NCBI RefSeq assembly: GCF_019357495.1
Contig: NZ_CP079110.1
Span: 248,001 to 312,000 of the forward strand
Length of the DNA: 64,000 nt
Reading direction: 5' to 3'
Origin: Nosocomiicoccus ampullae
GTDB taxonomy: Bacteria > Bacillota > Bacilli > Staphylococcales > Salinicoccaceae
This document shows, one piece after another, positions 20,470 through 29,113 of the stretch (positions are counted from its first letter, which is position 1; every line of letters starts with the position of its first letter). The translations under genes were made by a program, and so were the position numbers. The notes beneath the pieces were generated by a model. It saw only the letters and a program-made list of their open reading frames with translations, was not told the origin of the DNA and did not search any database.

Positions 20470-20522
20470 TTTGATAAAATTTACAATGGATTTACATTCT
20501 CTTTACTTTAGATTGCTAAAAT
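20470..20522 (+). promoter_or_regulatory. Candidate PhoP-dependent promoter of the capsule operon
   Basis: Direct hexamers TTTGAT (20470), TTTACA (20480), TTTACA (20491) and TTTACT (20502) are spaced 10, 11 and 11 bp. Nine bases after the last lies TAAAAT (20517-20522) preceded by TGC. The same arrangement, including an ATTG(C/T) just before the -10, is found upstream of the alkaline phosphatase gene. Control by PhoP is inferred. Confidence 0.5.
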
Positions 20523-20550
20523 TAAGAGATAACAGCTAGAGGTGATTTTT

Positions 20551-21702
20551 TTGTATTTAATTATAGGTTTAACGATTATTTTTTTAATACTCGGTATGTT
20601 AGATAAATATATACATAATAAACGTTTGAAGCAGTTACCTCTTCGAATTAATATTAACGGAGTAAGAGGAAAGTCAACGATTACTCGTTTGACCTATAGT
20701 ATTTTAAGAGAAGCTGGATATAATGTTGTTGGTAAAACAACGGGTACGGATGCACGTCTTTTATATTGGAATCAGGATGAAGAGATTCCAATTATTCGTA
20801 AACCTCAAGGTGCAAATATTGGTGAACAAAGAGGGATTATTAAACAAACGGTTGAGTCAGGTGCAAATGCGATCGTGAATGAATGTATGGCAGTTAATCC
20901 TGACTATCAAAAGGTATTTCAAAAAGATTTATTAAAAGCGAATGTTGGTGCCATTGTGAATGTTATGGAAGACCATATGGATGTACTTGGTCCAACATTA
21001 GATGAGGTTGCAGAGTCTTTTGTTGCAACTATTCCAAAGAATGGGCACTTAATTGTGTTAAAAGACCACTATGTAGAATTATTTAAAGAAGAAGCTGAAA
21101 AGAGAAATACTGAAATAATTGTCGCAGATCCATCTGAAATTTCTGAGGAATATTTAAAGTCATTTCCATATTTAATATTTGCAGAAAACGTAGCGATTGC
21201 GCTTGGGATTTCTAGAGTATTAGGTATTGATGATGATATTGCTTATAGAGGGATGTTAAAAGCACCACCGGATTCTGGCGCGGTTGATATTATTTTTTAT
21301 GAATCGAACGATACGAATAATACATTTGTAAATGCGTTCGCAGCAAACGAACCGACGTCTTCTAAAGCAATATTAAAGAAAATTGAAGCGTCTGGTTATG
21401 AGTATCAGTCTAAAGTGATTTTACTAAACTGTAGAGCGGATAGAGTTGACAGAACAAGACAATTTGTTCAAGACTTTTTACCGGAAATACAATTTGATGC
21501 ACTCATTTGTACAGGGAAATCTACACATATGGTGACTGAGTTTATGAAAGATAGAAATGAGACGTATATTAATCTAGAAGGTAAAGATAATGAAGATGTG
21601 TTAAATGAGATTTTTAAAATATCAAATAACATCTTATTATTTTGTGTCGGTAACATTCACGGCCCAGGTAAAACAATTATTCAATATATGGAGGATTTAT
21701 AA
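20551..21702 (+). CDS. pgsB: Poly-gamma-glutamate synthase subunit PgsB/CapB
   Basis: A 383-residue amide ligase of the Mur ligase superfamily, with an N-terminal membrane segment (about 1-17) and P-loop NGVRGKSTITRLTYSIL. It activates glutamate with ATP and polymerises gamma-linked polyglutamate at the membrane together with PgsC. Conserved later segments include KTTGTDARLLYW and NVMEDHMDVLGPT. The TTG at 20551 is preferred to a GTG at 20542 because the AGAGGTG site covers the GTG. First gene of a five-gene operon laid out as pgsB-pgsC-capA-capE-capD, like the capsule operon of Staphylococcus epidermidis and Bacillus. Confidence 0.95.
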   Translation: MYLIIGLTIIFLILGMLDKYIHNKRLKQLPLRININGVRGKSTITRLTYSILREAGYNVVGKTTGTDARLLYWNQDEEIPIIRKPQGANIGEQRGIIKQTVESGANAIVNECMAVNPDYQKVFQKDLLKANVGAIVNVMEDHMDVLGPTLDEVAESFVATIPKNGHLIVLKDHYVELFKEEAEKRNTEIIVADPSEISEEYLKSFPYLIFAENVAIALGISRVLGIDDDIAYRGMLKAPPDSGAVDIIFYESNDTNNTFVNAFAANEPTSSKAILKKIEASGYEYQSKVILLNCRADRVDRTRQFVQDFLPEIQFDALICTGKSTHMVTEFMKDRNETYINLEGKDNEDVLNEIFKISNNILLFCVGNIHGPGKTIIQYMEDL

Positions 21703-21704
21703 GA

Positions 21705-22169
21705 GTGATTGGTACAGAACTTTATTTTTCATTATTTACAGGTGTACTACTAAGTTTACTGTTTGCTGAAAGATTTGGTATAAGTCCAGCAGGGTTAGTT
21801 GTACCTGGATATCTCGCTTTAATATTTGACCAACCAGTAATGTTATTTTCGATTCTCATAATTAGTTGTATTACATATATAATCGTCGACAAAGTTCTTA
21901 GTAAGGTTATTATTCTTTACGGTAGAAGAAAATTCTCAGCAATGATTTTAACCGCGATGATTTTAAAGTTTATATTTGATGCGATGTTTCCATATGCACC
22001 GATACCTCATGACATGATTGAAATTTCAGGTATTGGTATGGTTATTCCTGGAATTATTGCAAACACGATTCAAAGACAGGGTGTAGTCATTACGTTATCA
22101 TCATCGCTATTTGTCACGTTTTTAACGTATGTTTTATTAAATGTATATAACTACGTAGTCTTAGTTTAA
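21705..22169 (+). CDS. pgsC: Poly-gamma-glutamate synthase membrane subunit PgsC/CapC
   Basis: A 154-residue integral membrane protein with about four or five hydrophobic segments. It begins with the family-typical pattern of a short hydrophobic segment, ERFGISPAGLVVPGYLAL, and contains a PGIIANTIQRQGV motif near the C-terminus. PgsC is the obligate membrane partner of PgsB in gamma-PGA polymerisation. The GTG start lies two bases after the pgsB stop with GGAGG upstream. Its length is close to the 149 residues known in Bacillus. Confidence 0.93.
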   Translation: MIGTELYFSLFTGVLLSLLFAERFGISPAGLVVPGYLALIFDQPVMLFSILIISCITYIIVDKVLSKVIILYGRRKFSAMILTAMILKFIFDAMFPYAPIPHDMIEISGIGMVIPGIIANTIQRQGVVITLSSSLFVTFLTYVLLNVYNYVVLV

Positions 22170-22184
22170 TTAGGTGATTTTATA

Positions 22185-23180
22185 ATGAGAAAACTAACAC
22201 TTCAAGAAAAAATATTAAAGTACATCAAACATAATAAACGTTATAACCTAGTTTTAATAATGGTGTTATTTGTAGTGAGTATTGCCAGCATATATTTTGT
22301 GTATAACACATTTACACCTGACGTAATAGAGAGTTTTGAAGAAGAGAATCATCGAACAATTACATACACTGGAAATTTATACTTACAAGAATATAATGAC
22401 ATTTTTGAGTCAGAGAACTTTTTAACGAGTTTAAATGATCCACTTTCAAAAAATGAATTATCCTTTACAAATGTTGTGTTAGATAAAAAAGTGGACAATA
22501 AAAATGAACAAATTAATGAAATACAAGATAACTACTTTACAGACTTAACGTTTTTTAATAAAAACGTTCCATATGTTGATCTTGTCGATGTAGAAAGAAA
22601 TATTGGATTATCTTTAGAGAACCCGAACTTAGAAGATGTAGTTGAACATAGAATTGGAAATAGAAAAGTATCGTTTTTATCATTTGTTGATAAGAATTCA
22701 AAATTCATTTCAAACGAAGTACCACAAATCAACCATGAACTCGAACCGAGCTTTTTCCTACCAAAGATTCAGGAGTTAAAAAAAGATGGTGATTTGGTTA
22801 TAGTCAGTGTGAACTGGGGGATTCCAAACGAACGTACAGTGACGAATAGACAAAGAGAACTTGCACATGCATTGTCTGATGCAGGTGTGGATATTATTAT
22901 TGGAAATAATAGTGTCGTTCAAGAAATTGAAGAATATAATGATACAGTTATTTTCTATAGTTTAGGTAATTTAGTTTCAAATGATTATATTTCGAACTAT
23001 AAAAAAAGCCTCGTCGTTCAGCATGATATTGAAAGTAATCAATTTAAAGTGACACCTGTTCAATATACTCACGGTGCTTTAACTAAAAACAAGTTAAATT
23101 TCTTTGAGGAAAAAACATTATTAAAGCAAATGCCTAAACAAACGTTATATAAAGATGGGGAGTTTTATTTTGAACGGTAA
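22185..23180 (+). CDS. CapA-like capsule protein, metal-site motifs lost
   Basis: A 331-residue protein in the capA/pgsA position. An N-terminal membrane anchor lies at about 23-44 and the C-terminal third aligns with PgsA (NRQRELAHALSDAGVDIIIG...EEYNDTVIFYSLGNLVS). The family's phosphoesterase-type motifs are replaced: GD by TGN (ITYTGNLYL), HWG by NWG (VSVNWGIPNE), GHHPHV by GNNSVV, and the NNHxxDxG segment is absent, with the protein about 50 residues shorter than B. subtilis PgsA. It probably acts as a structural partner for polymer export and not as a hydrolase. It overlaps the capE-like gene by 11 bases. Confidence 0.85.
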   Translation: MRKLTLQEKILKYIKHNKRYNLVLIMVLFVVSIASIYFVYNTFTPDVIESFEEENHRTITYTGNLYLQEYNDIFESENFLTSLNDPLSKNELSFTNVVLDKKVDNKNEQINEIQDNYFTDLTFFNKNVPYVDLVDVERNIGLSLENPNLEDVVEHRIGNRKVSFLSFVDKNSKFISNEVPQINHELEPSFFLPKIQELKKDGDLVIVSVNWGIPNERTVTNRQRELAHALSDAGVDIIIGNNSVVQEIEEYNDTVIFYSLGNLVSNDYISNYKKSLVVQHDIESNQFKVTPVQYTHGALTKNKLNFFEEKTLLKQMPKQTLYKDGEFYFER

Positions 23181-23307
23181 AAAAATACTCATTTGGATTA
23201 TACTTATTGTGGTGGTTTTATCAATGTACTTTGCGATGTTTTTAAAGCAAAATAACGAAGAGTTAAGCGATTCAGAACGTAGCATTATTGAATATTATAC
23301 TAAGTAA
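23170..23307 (+). CDS. CapE/PgsE-like small membrane peptide
   Basis: A 45-residue open frame with a TTG start at 23170, preceded by a strong GGGGAG site at 23157-23162 inside the end of capA. The peptide has one membrane segment (about 5-26, KILIWIILIVVVLSMYFAMF) and a charged, acidic tail ending in RSIIEYYTK. Small single-span peptides named CapE/PgsE of 45-55 residues are known from gamma-PGA operons of Bacillus, where CapE supports polymer production. Position between capA and capD, size and topology support the assignment; sequence similarity cannot be verified here. Confidence 0.75.
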   Translation: MNGKKILIWIILIVVVLSMYFAMFLKQNNEELSDSERSIIEYYTK

Positions 23308-23319
23308 GTGGCGGTTATT

Positions 23320-24873
23320 ATGATTAAAAAACTTTTTCCTTTATTAGCATTAATATTATTGTTACTTTCATCAGTAACGATTTATATGTTTAAAAATAAT
23401 CGAGACCTTCTTTCTTTAGAAAAAGATAGTTTTAAAAACGAAAAGACAGAATCATATTCTGTAACGTCAAGTGATTATAGAGCAAGTGAAGTGGGTCAAA
23501 AGATTATAGCAGATGGTGGAAATGCTGCAGATGCAGCGATCGGTGTTGCTTTCGCGTTAGCGATTGTTGAGCCATATGCTTCAGGACTTGGTGGCGGTGG
23601 TGCGCTATTATATTATGATGGTCAAATGGAAAAACCAGATGAAATAAAGTATCAAAGCATATCGTCTAGTGAGTACGCACATGGTGACTTAATCGGTGTT
23701 CCAGGGTTAGTAAGTGGTATGGATACTTTACAAAAAGAGTACGCAAGTATGGATATGAAAGACATTTTAGATTACGTGATTCCTTTAGCTGAGGACGGGA
23801 TTACAGTCGATGCAAGGTTTGCACAAAACCTCGCACTATATAAAGAATATAATGACGACAGTCCATTTTATAAAGACGGTGAACCACTGCCGAGTGGTGA
23901 AAAAGTGAAACAACCTGAACTTGCCGATACGTTAAAATATATTCAAACTCACGGTGTTGAAGCATTTTATGAAAAGCTCGGAGAAACAATGACAGATGAG
24001 TTTGAACACTTTAGTGTGGAAGACTTTACGAATTACAAAACGACTAAAGGTAATGTATTAAGTATGGACTACAAAGGTTCTAAAGTATTTACACCGAGTA
24101 GCCCACTTGGTGGTGTGTTTACATTACAAGCTTTACAGATTGATGAAGTATTACGTGAAGAGAATGGTGAGGATTATAATTTCATACAATCTGTGAATGA
24201 TTCAAGAGATATTATGATGTTAAATAAAGATATTGTCAGCGATAATGAAGGAGATCGCACACAGTATTTAGATAAAAATTATATTAAAAATGAACTATAT
24301 CATTTAAAAAATGTGTCGAAAGTTGATTATGAAGAAAACATTAATAACAATACGACGCATTTTGTTGTTGTAGATAAAGACGGTCATATGATTAGTGCAA
24401 CAAATACGTTAAATAGGTATTTTGGTTCTGGTAAATATACGAGTTTAGGATTTTATTTAAATAACTCTTTAGATAACTTCTCAAAAGATTCAACAAGTCC
24501 AAACTACGGAGAGCCAAATAAAACACCGAGATCTTATACAAGTCCAACAATTATTGTGAATGATGACAGTTACATCGGAATTGGTACACCAGGTGGAAAC
24601 ATGATACCAACAGTAGTCTCTCAAATTATTATCCAATACTTGAATAATGATCTTTCATTAAAATCTGCCATTCAGCAAGGGAGATTATTTAAAGAAAACG
24701 AAGAAATTTACTATGAGAATTTCACAGATTTTGAATCACTTGGAAATATCGATGAACTCGAATCACCAATTAGAAAAATCAGTTCACCAAACGAATTTGG
24801 TAATATCCAATCGGTCATATATGTCCGTGATTCAAAAGAAAGTTACAGATATTATGATCGAAACAATCGTTAA
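23320..24873 (+). CDS. capD: Gamma-glutamyltransferase CapD-like (capsule anchoring/depolymerising)
   Basis: A 517-residue Ntn-hydrolase of the gamma-glutamyltranspeptidase family. An N-terminal membrane segment or signal covers about 4-23, followed by the GGT core GGNAADAAIGVAFALAIVEP and SGLGGGG. The autocatalytic cleavage site is NNTTHF, giving Thr345 as the new N-terminal nucleophile, and the small subunit has GTPGGNMIPTVV. In Bacillus anthracis CapD uses such chemistry to attach poly-gamma-glutamate to peptidoglycan; as last gene of the pgs operon the same role is likely here. The ATG at 23320 is used; a GTG at 23308 overlaps the preceding stop region. Confidence 0.9.
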   Translation: MIKKLFPLLALILLLLSSVTIYMFKNNRDLLSLEKDSFKNEKTESYSVTSSDYRASEVGQKIIADGGNAADAAIGVAFALAIVEPYASGLGGGGALLYYDGQMEKPDEIKYQSISSSEYAHGDLIGVPGLVSGMDTLQKEYASMDMKDILDYVIPLAEDGITVDARFAQNLALYKEYNDDSPFYKDGEPLPSGEKVKQPELADTLKYIQTHGVEAFYEKLGETMTDEFEHFSVEDFTNYKTTKGNVLSMDYKGSKVFTPSSPLGGVFTLQALQIDEVLREENGEDYNFIQSVNDSRDIMMLNKDIVSDNEGDRTQYLDKNYIKNELYHLKNVSKVDYEENINNNTTHFVVVDKDGHMISATNTLNRYFGSGKYTSLGFYLNNSLDNFSKDSTSPNYGEPNKTPRSYTSPTIIVNDDSYIGIGTPGGNMIPTVVSQIIIQYLNNDLSLKSAIQQGRLFKENEEIYYENFTDFESLGNIDELESPIRKISSPNEFGNIQSVIYVRDSKESYRYYDRNNR

Positions 24874-24898
24874 AGAAGGCAATATGCCTTCTTTTTTT
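24872..24898 (+). terminator. Terminator of the capsule operon
   Basis: A 9-bp perfect stem (24872-24880 / 24886-24894), loop AATAT, followed by a T tract. Confidence 0.92.
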
Positions 24899-24972
24899 GT
24901 ATATAGTAGTTTTGTTACAATTATAAGTAAGAGAAAAAGAATAATTAATGAGTTTTAAGAAAGAGGAATGTG

Positions 24973-26751
24973 ATGAAGAAGTATATCGTATTTTTATTAA
25001 GTGTTTTACTGAGTTTAACTATAAGTTTTAAAGCACAAGCGAATGAAATTGATGATATTAATATTCATATTGATATTAAAAAAGACGGTTCAGTCGAAGT
25101 GACTGAAGAACGAAATCAAAATATGGATGATGGTACAGAAAATTATATCGTGTTTAATGAAGAAGATATGCAAGGCGCTAAATTAACCCATTTTTCTGTT
25201 GACGGGTTTAAAGAAGTAAAAGAATGGGATTCTGACTGGAAGCGTGAGGAAAAAGCGGGTAAATATAGTGTTTTAAATACTGATGATGGTTTTGATTTAG
25301 TATGGGGAATTGGAGAGTACGGAGATAAGACTTATACCGTTCACTATACATTAACTAATATGGTAAAAAATTTAAAAGATGGACAGTCTATCTACTGGGA
25401 TTTTAATACATTTACAGAACTACCGACTGATGAAATGACGATGACTATTTCATCATACGAACCATTCACTAAAGAAAATGTTCGCTTTTACGGATTTGGT
25501 ATTGTTGGAAATATGCATTTAAAAGATGGAAACATTGTTTGGAAATCTAGTGAAGCTATGGATGACAGCAACTATGCAACAGTTCTTTTACAATTTGATT
25601 CGAAATTATTTAATACAAATGCTAATAAAGATAAAACGTTAGAAGAAGAAAGAAGTATGGCATTACATAATTCAAACTATAATGAGGATTATTTAGATAG
25701 TAATGAAACACTTGGGCCGAAGATGAGTCTTACAGGTAAAATTTTCTCAGGATTAGGGATTCTATTTGGAAGTATTGTTGCGCTATGGACGATTGCTGGA
25801 TTATGGATCGCAAATCGTAAGAAAAAGGCACGTGGCCATATTAAATCAGGCTATACAATTAAAAAGGACTTAAAAAATTCATCAACAAAAATACCACCGT
25901 CAAAAATGAGCGATTATGCAGGATACGCATACTTACTTAATCATTTAGACTATGCGTATTTTGAGCAGTTTATATCTGCATATTTAATAAAATGGCATCG
26001 AGATAATCGTATTGAAATTGAGTTTGAAGATGACTCTAAAAAATTAAATAAAAGAAACACTTCAATTATTGTAAAAGATTATGAGACTGTGAAAGAGGAG
26101 TACGGTAAATATTTCGAGGAAGCATTAAAGCAAATTAAAAACGAAACATATAATGGAGATTATGAGTTATTATTATGGATGATGTTTTTAAATGCGATGG
26201 ACGATCATAAAGTAATCACCAAAAAGAATCTAGAAAAGTGGTTTAAAAAGAATGCATCAGATGTTTCTAAAGTTGCGGATTATCTTGATGATTACTCAAA
26301 AGAATATTTAGAGAAAAATGGATATATTAAGGTTGAGAAAGATTCAGCTGCATTTGTACCTTTTGAAATTATAGTACCAACTACTAAAGGACATGATTTA
26401 ATTGAACACTTCGTTAAGTATAGTAATTACTTACAAAATGAAGATGAAGATAATTGGTTAGAACGTGTTAAAAATGATGAAATTCAAACAGAAGAACTCA
26501 TTTATATTTATTTACTTGGTGTTACAGATGAAATCGAATCAAGATTTAAAAAATATCATTTAAATAAATCTGAAGAGAATTATTTTTACCCAAATTACTT
26601 CTATCTCTTTAATAATACGACAAACTCTATTAACCAAGGATTATCAAGCGGTGGATTTAGTAGTTCCCAAGCATCTAGTGGTTTAGGTGGTTCTACTGGA
26701 ATGGGCGGTGGAGCTGGCGCCGGAGGCGGCGGAGGTGGTGGTGCACGTTAA
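24973..26751 (+). CDS. DUF2207 family membrane protein with Gly-rich tail
   Basis: A 592-residue protein. A signal peptide (about 1-24, ending QAN) leads into an extracytoplasmic DUF2207 domain that opens with the typical IDDINIHIDIKKDGSVEVTEERN and contains TVHYTLTNMV and DFNTFTELPTD. One membrane segment lies at about 258-279, followed by RKKK and a large, apparently cytoplasmic helical region. The last 40 residues are Gly/Ser-rich (GMGGGAGAGGGGGGGAR), as in many DUF2207 proteins. Many family members have additional membrane segments in the C-terminal half; none is evident here. Function is unknown. The ATG at 24973 fits the AGAGG site better than the preceding GTG. Confidence 0.8.
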   Translation: MKKYIVFLLSVLLSLTISFKAQANEIDDINIHIDIKKDGSVEVTEERNQNMDDGTENYIVFNEEDMQGAKLTHFSVDGFKEVKEWDSDWKREEKAGKYSVLNTDDGFDLVWGIGEYGDKTYTVHYTLTNMVKNLKDGQSIYWDFNTFTELPTDEMTMTISSYEPFTKENVRFYGFGIVGNMHLKDGNIVWKSSEAMDDSNYATVLLQFDSKLFNTNANKDKTLEEERSMALHNSNYNEDYLDSNETLGPKMSLTGKIFSGLGILFGSIVALWTIAGLWIANRKKKARGHIKSGYTIKKDLKNSSTKIPPSKMSDYAGYAYLLNHLDYAYFEQFISAYLIKWHRDNRIEIEFEDDSKKLNKRNTSIIVKDYETVKEEYGKYFEEALKQIKNETYNGDYELLLWMMFLNAMDDHKVITKKNLEKWFKKNASDVSKVADYLDDYSKEYLEKNGYIKVEKDSAAFVPFEIIVPTTKGHDLIEHFVKYSNYLQNEDEDNWLERVKNDEIQTEELIYIYLLGVTDEIESRFKKYHLNKSEENYFYPNYFYLFNNTTNSINQGLSSGGFSSSQASSGLGGSTGMGGGAGAGGGGGGGAR

Positions 26752-26774
26752 TGTTCGTGCATCCGGTCGCTTCG

Positions 26775-26783
26775 TGCTATAAT
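26775..26783 (+). promoter_or_regulatory. Extended -10 promoter of the LCP gene
   Basis: TGC-TATAAT. The predicted transcript start falls near 26790, which rules against the in-frame ATG at 26788 as the translation start. Confidence 0.5.
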
Positions 26784-26814
26784 ATACATGATTTTAAAGA
26801 AAGAGGCGCCAAGT

Positions 26815-27816
26815 ATGTCTGAATATAGTAGGGTCGACCGACTAAATAGTCAAAATGACCAAAACATTAAATATGAAGCACCGAAAAAACCGAAGAAAAA
26901 GCGAAAATTATTTAAAAAAATATTCGTTTTATTAATTATCGCTGTACTTTTGTTTGTCGGATTTATGATTTTTAAATTATTTAGTTTAAGTAACGATATT
27001 AACCAACCACTGGACCGAGAGTATTCAGAGTACAGAGATAATAAGGTGAGTTATTTAAAAGGTGAACCATTCTCTGTAGCTATTTTTGGAGTAGACTCAG
27101 ATAGTGAACGCGGATTATCTGGTGGTGAACGAAGTGATGCGATTATGTTACTGTCTATTAATCCAAAAGAGAAAAAAACGATGCTCGTAAGTATTCCACG
27201 TGATACGCGTACGGAGATTGTTGGCCACGATACGTTTGAAAAAATTAACCACGCCTATGCTTATGGTGGCCCGGAAATGGCAGTAAATACAGTTGAAAAC
27301 TTTATGGGTGCACCAGTCGATCATTATGTTGCTATGAATATGGATAGTGTCAAGCATTTAATTGATAGTGTTGGTGGCGTTAAAGTCAAAAGTAACGGTA
27401 CTTTTACAGTTAAAGGTATTGATTTTGTCGAAGGTGAAACGTATAAAATGGACGGAGATACCGCACTGAAGTTTATAAGAAGCCGTTATGAAGAAGGCTC
27501 TGGTGGTGACAAAGGACGTCAAGCACGTCAGCAACTCGTATTAGAGTCTCTCGCAACTAAAATGTTAAGTCCTAAAGGCTTACTTCACATCAATTCAGTG
27601 TTTGATACGTTAGGAGACAATGTGAAAACAGATTTATCTTCTAGAGAAATTAGCTTAATGGCACTTCGCTATTACGGTGCGAAGAAAAACGTCGAGCGCG
27701 TGCAATTAGAAGGTGAAGATGCTGTCTTAAATGACGGGCTATGGTACTTTATACCAGAACCGAATCATTTCTATGAAGTTCGGTCAAAATATTTAGAAAA
27801 TCTAGAAATTCAATAA
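26815..27816 (+). CDS. LytR-CpsA-Psr (LCP) family cell-wall polymer ligase
   Basis: A 333-residue membrane-anchored enzyme. A basic cytoplasmic tail (KKPKKKRKLFKK) precedes a membrane segment at about 35-57 and the extracellular LCP domain: AIFGVDSDSERG, RSDAIMLLSINP, MLVSIPRDTRTEI, KINHAYAYGG and KFIRSRYEEGSGGDKGRQARQQ with the family's Arg and Asp residues. LCP proteins move wall teichoic acid or capsular polymers from lipid carrier to peptidoglycan. The start is ATG 26815, eight bases after AAGAGG. It is the only gene between a promoter and a terminator, so it is monocistronic. Its acceptor polymer cannot be told from sequence. Confidence 0.9.
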   Translation: MSEYSRVDRLNSQNDQNIKYEAPKKPKKKRKLFKKIFVLLIIAVLLFVGFMIFKLFSLSNDINQPLDREYSEYRDNKVSYLKGEPFSVAIFGVDSDSERGLSGGERSDAIMLLSINPKEKKTMLVSIPRDTRTEIVGHDTFEKINHAYAYGGPEMAVNTVENFMGAPVDHYVAMNMDSVKHLIDSVGGVKVKSNGTFTVKGIDFVEGETYKMDGDTALKFIRSRYEEGSGGDKGRQARQQLVLESLATKMLSPKGLLHINSVFDTLGDNVKTDLSSREISLMALRYYGAKKNVERVQLEGEDAVLNDGLWYFIPEPNHFYEVRSKYLENLEIQ

Positions 27817-27843
27817 AGCGTGGATGACACGCTTTATTTTTTT
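27812..27843 (+). terminator. Terminator overlapping the LCP stop codon
   Basis: An 11-bp perfect stem (27812-27822 / 27828-27838) that includes the stop codon, followed by a T tract. Confidence 0.88.
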
Positions 27844-27863
27844 ACAAAAATGAGGTGAGAACT

Positions 27864-28649
27864 ATGTTAGATGTCGTTGAAGAAGTCGAATTACCAGATA
27901 ATAGTTTGAGTTTAAAATATGTACGTGAAGTATTCTTTGTGACGCTAAATGCTGGAAAGACTTTACTTGAAAACGGTGCAGAAACGTACCGTGTAGAAGA
28001 TACGATGGAGAGAATAGCAAAGCACTACGGTGTAGAGAATGTCCAAGTGTTTGTTGCAACGACTGTTATTATATTATCCATGAATGATTACGGATTATCT
28101 CAACAAATTCGTATACTCACACGAAATAATAACTTAGAAAAAGTAGTAAATATTAATGAGCTTTCACGTCAAATAATTAACGGAATGCCTATTGCTGATG
28201 CGAAAGAAGCGGTAAATAGAATTAGTGAAACGAGAATGTTTCCGTTATGGCTCGTCGTATTATTTGGTGGAATTGCCGCTTCAATGTTTTTAATGATGTT
28301 TAATGGTTCAGTCAAAGATTTACCGATTACTATATTTGCGGGTGCATTAGGTGTATTAGTTACAGAGTGGATCCAGCGTTACACAAAAATAAAATTTTTC
28401 ACAGAGATTCTTGCTGCATTTCTGATCGCGTTATTTGCGGTGTTATATGTACGTTTTGGATACGGTGTAAACGTTGATACAATTATCATCGCGTCAGTAA
28501 TGCCCCTCGTTCCAGGCGTGCCGATTACAAATGCTCTAAGAGAACTCATTCGTGGTCACTTTTTAGCAGGGAGTATGAAAGGTATTGAAGCAGGACTCAC
28601 AGCGATTGCGATTGGTGCTGGTGTCGGTACAGTATTTTTAATTATTTAG
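27864..28649 (+). CDS. Threonine/serine exporter ThrE-type, N-terminal half protein
   Basis: A 261-residue membrane protein of the ThrE_1 (DUF1212) family. The cytoplasmic N-terminal part carries the family pattern NGAETYRVEDTMERIAKHYG and EAVNRI, followed by about five membrane segments with VMPLVPGVPITNALRELIRGHF. Together with the following ThrE_2 protein it makes a split version of the ten-span ThrE exporter of Corynebacterium. Substrate is inferred from the family. The start is the ATG at 27864, five bases after GAGGTGA; a GTG at 27855 lies inside that site. Confidence 0.85.
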   Translation: MLDVVEEVELPDNSLSLKYVREVFFVTLNAGKTLLENGAETYRVEDTMERIAKHYGVENVQVFVATTVIILSMNDYGLSQQIRILTRNNNLEKVVNINELSRQIINGMPIADAKEAVNRISETRMFPLWLVVLFGGIAASMFLMMFNGSVKDLPITIFAGALGVLVTEWIQRYTKIKFFTEILAAFLIALFAVLYVRFGYGVNVDTIIIASVMPLVPGVPITNALRELIRGHFLAGSMKGIEAGLTAIAIGAGVGTVFLII

Positions 28650-28657
28650 GAGGTTAA

Positions 28658-29113
28658 ATGAACATGGTATTTATCGTACAATTTATACTTAGTTTTTTTG
28701 CATCATTTAGCTTCGGCATTATGTTTAATATCCCTAGAAGACATCTCGTATCAAGTGGTATCACAGGTGCTTTCGGGTGGGTCATGTTTTATCTTTTAAA
28801 TCAGACAATTGGTATTGATGATTTAATCGCAAACTTTGTTGCCGCGATAACGATGACAAGTACAGCGATATTTTTCACTAAAAGATTACAAGCGCCACTC
28901 ATCGTATTTGTGACGTGTGGTTTAATTCCCCTCGTTCCAGGAGGTAAAGCATATGAGTCAGTACGCGCAGTAGTTGAGAATAATTACTTAGAATCATTAG
29001 AAACGGGATTTCAAGCAGCGTTAATTTCTTTATCGATTGCGATGGGGATAATTATTACTGAAATGATTTATGAGTTATTTAAAAATATTAAAAAGAGGAT
29101 TTCAGAAATATGA
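28658..29113 (+). CDS. Threonine/serine exporter ThrE_2-type, C-terminal half protein
   Basis: A 151-residue membrane protein with about four membrane segments of the ThrE_2 (DUF3815) family. It contains FNIPRRHLVSSGITGAFGWV and GLIPLVPGGKAYESVRAVVENN, the latter mirroring the PLVPG motif in the partner half. It follows the ThrE_1 gene by eight bases with a TTAGGAGG site that overlaps the previous stop region, indicating balanced expression of two halves of one transporter. It overlaps the glutaredoxin-like gene by four bases (ATGA). Confidence 0.85.
   Translation: MNMVFIVQFILSFFASFSFGIMFNIPRRHLVSSGITGAFGWVMFYLLNQTIGIDDLIANFVAAITMTSTAIFFTKRLQAPLIVFVTCGLIPLVPGGKAYESVRAVVENNYLESLETGFQAALISLSIAMGIIITEMIYELFKNIKKRISEI

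Noticed and set aside
26788-26814. Upstream ATG as start of the LCP gene
   Set aside because: It coincides with the predicted transcription start and has no ribosome site; ATG 26815 has AAGAGG at proper spacing.
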